Assembly: GCA_036646055.1 (NCBI GenBank)
Contig: JAVXMY010000005.1
Span: 80,782-144,781, forward strand
DNA length: 64,000 nucleotides
From: JAVWMQ01 sp036646055
GTDB lineage: Bacteria; Bacillota; Clostridia; Peptostreptococcales; Anaerovoracaceae
Reading direction: 5' to 3'
The notes beneath the pieces were generated by a model. It saw only the letters and a program-made list of their open reading frames with translations, had not been told where the DNA came from and did not search any database. Made by a program: the position numbers and the translations under genes. Shown one piece after another: positions 61,775 to 64,000 of this stretch. Numbering within the stretch: the first letter of the stretch is position 1; the number at the start of each line of letters is the position of its first letter.

Positions 61775-62893
61775 ATGAGCGCAGTAAAATACGAATTAAT
61801 AAAAAAAGACAGTAAATCAAAGGCTAGAAGAGGTAGAATATTCACGCCTCATGGCACAATTGAAACTCCTGTTTTTATGCCTGTTGGCACAGCGGCAACA
61901 GTAAAAGGGATGAGACCGGAAGAAGTTAAAGAATTAGGTGCAGAAATTATTTTGAGTAATACATACCATCTATATTTAAGACCGGGACACGATATAGTTA
62001 AGGAAGCTGGTGGATTACATAAATTTATGAACTGGGACAAGCCAATATTAACAGATAGTGGTGGCTTCCAGGTATTTAGTTTAGGAGATCTTAGAAAAAT
62101 AACAGAGGAAGGTGTAGAGTTTAGATCATTTATTGATGGATCTAAGCATATGCTTTCTCCTGAAAAATCTATGGAAGTGCAAAACGCATTAGGGTCAGAT
62201 ATTATTATGGCATTTGATGAATGTGCGCCATATCCAGCAGATAGAGATTATGTGAAAAAATCATTAGAAAGAACAACCAGATGGCTAAAAAGGTGTAAAG
62301 ACGCACATAAAAATACTGAAAAACAGTCATTGTTTGGAATAATGCAAGGTGGAATGTATCAAGATTTGAGAAAACAAAGTGCTGAAGAAATAGTTGCACT
62401 AGATCTTCCTGGATATGCAATTGGAGGCCTTAGCGTTGGAGAACCAAAGGAATTAATGTGTGAAGTTTTGGACTATGCAGTTGATTATTTACCAGAAAAC
62501 AAGCCTAGATATTTAATGGGTGTTGGAACACCAGATTATTTATTTGAAGGTGTTGAAAGAGGATTGGATATGTTTGACTGTGTACTTCCAACTAGAATTG
62601 CTAGAAATGGAACAGTAATGACTAGTACAGGGCCACTTAATATTAAGAATGCCAAATTTGAAAGAGATTTCACACCATTAGACCATGAGTGTGATTGTTA
62701 TACTTGTAGAAATTATTCAAGGGCTTATTTGAGACATTTATTTAAAGCCAATGAAATTTTATCTTCAATGCTTTTATCAAATCATAATTTGCATTTCCTT
62801 GTAAATACAATGGGTAAGATTAGAGAATCAATTGAAGAAGATAGATTCTTAGAATACAAAGAGGAGTTTTATAAAAAATATGGATATCTGTAA
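61775..62893 (+). CDS. tgt: tRNA-guanine transglycosylase (queuine tRNA-ribosyltransferase)
   Basis: A 372-residue TIM-barrel enzyme exchanging guanine 34 for preQ1 in tRNAs with GUN anticodons. The base-binding aspartate region is LTDSGGFQVFSLGDLRKI; the nucleophile aspartate is in FDCVLPTRIARNG; zinc ligands are in CDCYTCRNY with the later His near HNLHF. AAGGAAAGG precedes the ATG. Its 3' end overlaps the rRNA methyltransferase gene by 14 bases. Confidence 0.96.
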   Translation: MSAVKYELIKKDSKSKARRGRIFTPHGTIETPVFMPVGTAATVKGMRPEEVKELGAEIILSNTYHLYLRPGHDIVKEAGGLHKFMNWDKPILTDSGGFQVFSLGDLRKITEEGVEFRSFIDGSKHMLSPEKSMEVQNALGSDIIMAFDECAPYPADRDYVKKSLERTTRWLKRCKDAHKNTEKQSLFGIMQGGMYQDLRKQSAEEIVALDLPGYAIGGLSVGEPKELMCEVLDYAVDYLPENKPRYLMGVGTPDYLFEGVERGLDMFDCVLPTRIARNGTVMTSTGPLNIKNAKFERDFTPLDHECDCYTCRNYSRAYLRHLFKANEILSSMLLSNHNLHFLVNTMGKIRESIEEDRFLEYKEEFYKKYGYL

Positions 62894-64000
62894 GCATGAT
62901 GCCTTTTGCGGTGGATGTATTCACCAAGGAATTTCATACAATCAGCAGTTAGCTGATAAAGAAAAAGAAGTTTTGGATTTAGTAAATTCAAAGAAATTAA
63001 AGATTGATAAAATTGACCCAATTGAAGGGAGTCCAAATCAATATAGATATAGAAACAAAATGGAATACACCTTTGGCGACCTAGTTAAGGATGGTGAAAT
63101 GACTCTTGGTATGCATAAAAAAGGTCATTATATGTCTATTGTAACTGTTGATGAGTGTCAGCTTGTTCATGAAGATTTTAATAAAATATTAAGAGCTACC
63201 CTAGATCATGCAACTGAAAAGGGATATACAAAGTACCATAAGAGAAGCCACCAGGGACTTCTTAGAAATCTAATTGTTAGATGTGGAGAGAGAACTAACC
63301 AGCTTTTGGTCAATATTGTAACTACAAGTGATGAAATGGACGAGAGCGGGTTTTGCCAGATGATTAACGGCCTTGAACTGGAATTTGAAGTGGTTGGAAT
63401 CCTTAGAACTATTAATGATAATTTAGCTGATGCTGTTAAGTGTGAGGAACTTAGGGTTCTTCAGGGTAGAGATTATTATATGGAAAAAATTATGGGACTT
63501 GAGTTTAAGGTTAGTGCTTTTTCATTTTTTCAGACAAATATTTCTGCTGTTGAGAGGCTTTATAGTGAGGCTCTTGATCTTGTTGAGGATTTTGGCGGCA
63601 AGACAGTTTTTGATCTGTTTTGTGGTACTGGAACTATTACTCAGACTGTTGCCCTTAAGGCTAAAGAGGCTATTGGTGTAGAGATTGTTCAGGATGCTGT
63701 TGATGCGGCTATTGAAAATGCTAAGTTAAATAATCTGGATAACTGCAAGTTTATTGCTGGTGATGTTTTTGATGTTTTAGATAATATTACAGAAAAACCG
63801 GACATGATTATTGTGGATCCACCAAGAAAAGGGATTGATAATAAGGCCCTTGATAAGATTGTTAAGTATGGAGTTAAAGAGATTTTGTATATTTCATGTA
63901 ATCCTAAAACTTTAGTTGAAAATCTTTATTATTTAAATTACTTTGGATATGAGGTGAAATACTTAAAACCATTTGATAATTTCCCGAATACTAAGCACGT
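62880..64000 (+). CDS. rlmD: RlmD/RumA-type 23S rRNA (uracil-5)-methyltransferase, 3'-truncated by window
   Basis: 373 codons are open to the window edge without a stop. The protein is a SAM-dependent RNA m5U methyltransferase. An N-terminal iron-sulfur motif CKHDAFCGGCIH with a later VDECQLVH cysteine gives four ligands. The SAM site is VFDLFCGTGTITQ, followed by GVEIVQDAVDAA, IIVDPPRKGID and the catalytic cysteine in ISCNPKTL. It reaches FPNTKH, close to the normal C terminus, so only about 10-25 residues are missing. There is no N-terminal TRAM domain, unlike many RumA-family proteins. It starts inside the end of tgt. RlmD, RlmCD or TrmA-like site choice cannot be decided. Confidence 0.88.
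   Translation, partial: MDICKHDAFCGGCIHQGISYNQQLADKEKEVLDLVNSKKLKIDKIDPIEGSPNQYRYRNKMEYTFGDLVKDGEMTLGMHKKGHYMSIVTVDECQLVHEDFNKILRATLDHATEKGYTKYHKRSHQGLLRNLIVRCGERTNQLLVNIVTTSDEMDESGFCQMINGLELEFEVVGILRTINDNLADAVKCEELRVLQGRDYYMEKIMGLEFKVSAFSFFQTNISAVERLYSEALDLVEDFGGKTVFDLFCGTGTITQTVALKAKEAIGVEIVQDAVDAAIENAKLNNLDNCKFIAGDVFDVLDNITEKPDMIIVDPPRKGIDNKALDKIVKYGVKEILYISCNPKTLVENLYYLNYFGYEVKYLKPFDNFPNTKH

Noticed and set aside
63430..63681. 83-codon frame rich in Leu and Arg
   Set aside because: Out-of-frame shadow inside the rRNA methyltransferase gene.
1..64000. CRISPR array, IS element, prophage or tRNA genes
   Set aside because: I saw no regularly spaced repeats, transposase, integrase, phage structural genes or tRNA-like cloverleaf by eye; a tRNAscan or repeat search was not possible.

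Overview
The window is AT-rich, tightly packed bacterial chromosome. Shine-Dalgarno sites are strong (AGGAGG types), TTG and GTG starts are frequent, and promoters match the sigma-A consensus. Gene content points to an anaerobic, low-GC Firmicute of the Clostridia/Tissierellia kind: split two-subunit transketolase, PyrK/PyrDB dihydroorotate dehydrogenase, argR-recN pair, AddA, and a glutamate dehydrogenase resembling the NAD-dependent clostridial enzyme. Two intracellular peptidases, D-serine dehydratase, arginase, glutamate dehydrogenase and a crotonase together suggest a peptide/amino-acid fermenter (inference). I saw no tRNA, rRNA, IS element, prophage or CRISPR array. This is mostly core genome.

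Layout. 1-2.7 kb: tail of a pyrimidine-nucleoside phosphorylase, then two exported cell-surface proteins (SH3/glucosaminidase/cadherin-like; cohesin-like with a C-terminal membrane anchor). 2.7-7.4 kb, minus strand: pepF-nadK-pseudouridine synthase-M29 aminopeptidase operon. 7.4-14.4 kb, plus: murI, an acidic unknown, rarD, a transporter fused to a metallo-beta-lactamase-fold protein, M16 peptidase, dut, dgt-like. 14.4-16.0 kb, minus: crotonase and thiamine pyrophosphokinase. 16.1-16.4 kb: a probable stand-alone structured RNA with its own promoter and terminator. 16.5-20.2 kb: DUF975 membrane protein, MurE-like ligase, CLC channel. 20.3-24.3 kb: a GDPD-like protein without catalytic residues, an isochorismatase-family hydrolase, an ABC-F ATPase and a lipid kinase.

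24.3-29.9 kb: a full pyrimidine operon pyrC-K-D-F-E-B-I (no carAB or pyrR here). 30.1-36.8 kb: NhaC antiporter, arginase, D-serine dehydratase and two overlapping flavoprotein genes. 36.8-43.3 kb: gpmI, addA, gdhA. 43.5-53.0 kb: a long plus-strand run mgtE-nnrD-transketolase(2)-ftsE-ftsX-M23 hydrolase-recJ-ctpA, in which FtsEX is paired with an EnvC-like amidase activator or hydrolase. 53.1-55.8 kb: a TrpR-like regulator and a large subtilisin-like protease. 55.9-58.0 kb, minus: argR-recN. 58.1-64.0 kb: ruvC-ruvA-ruvB-queA behind a promoter carrying a LexA-like palindrome, a small membrane protein with its own promoter and terminator, then tgt and an RlmD-type rRNA methyltransferase running off the edge.

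The least explained items are the 16.13-16.40 kb RNA, the transporter/MBL fusion, the catalytically stripped GDPD-like protein, and the palindromes at the ruvC and dsdA/flavoprotein promoters.
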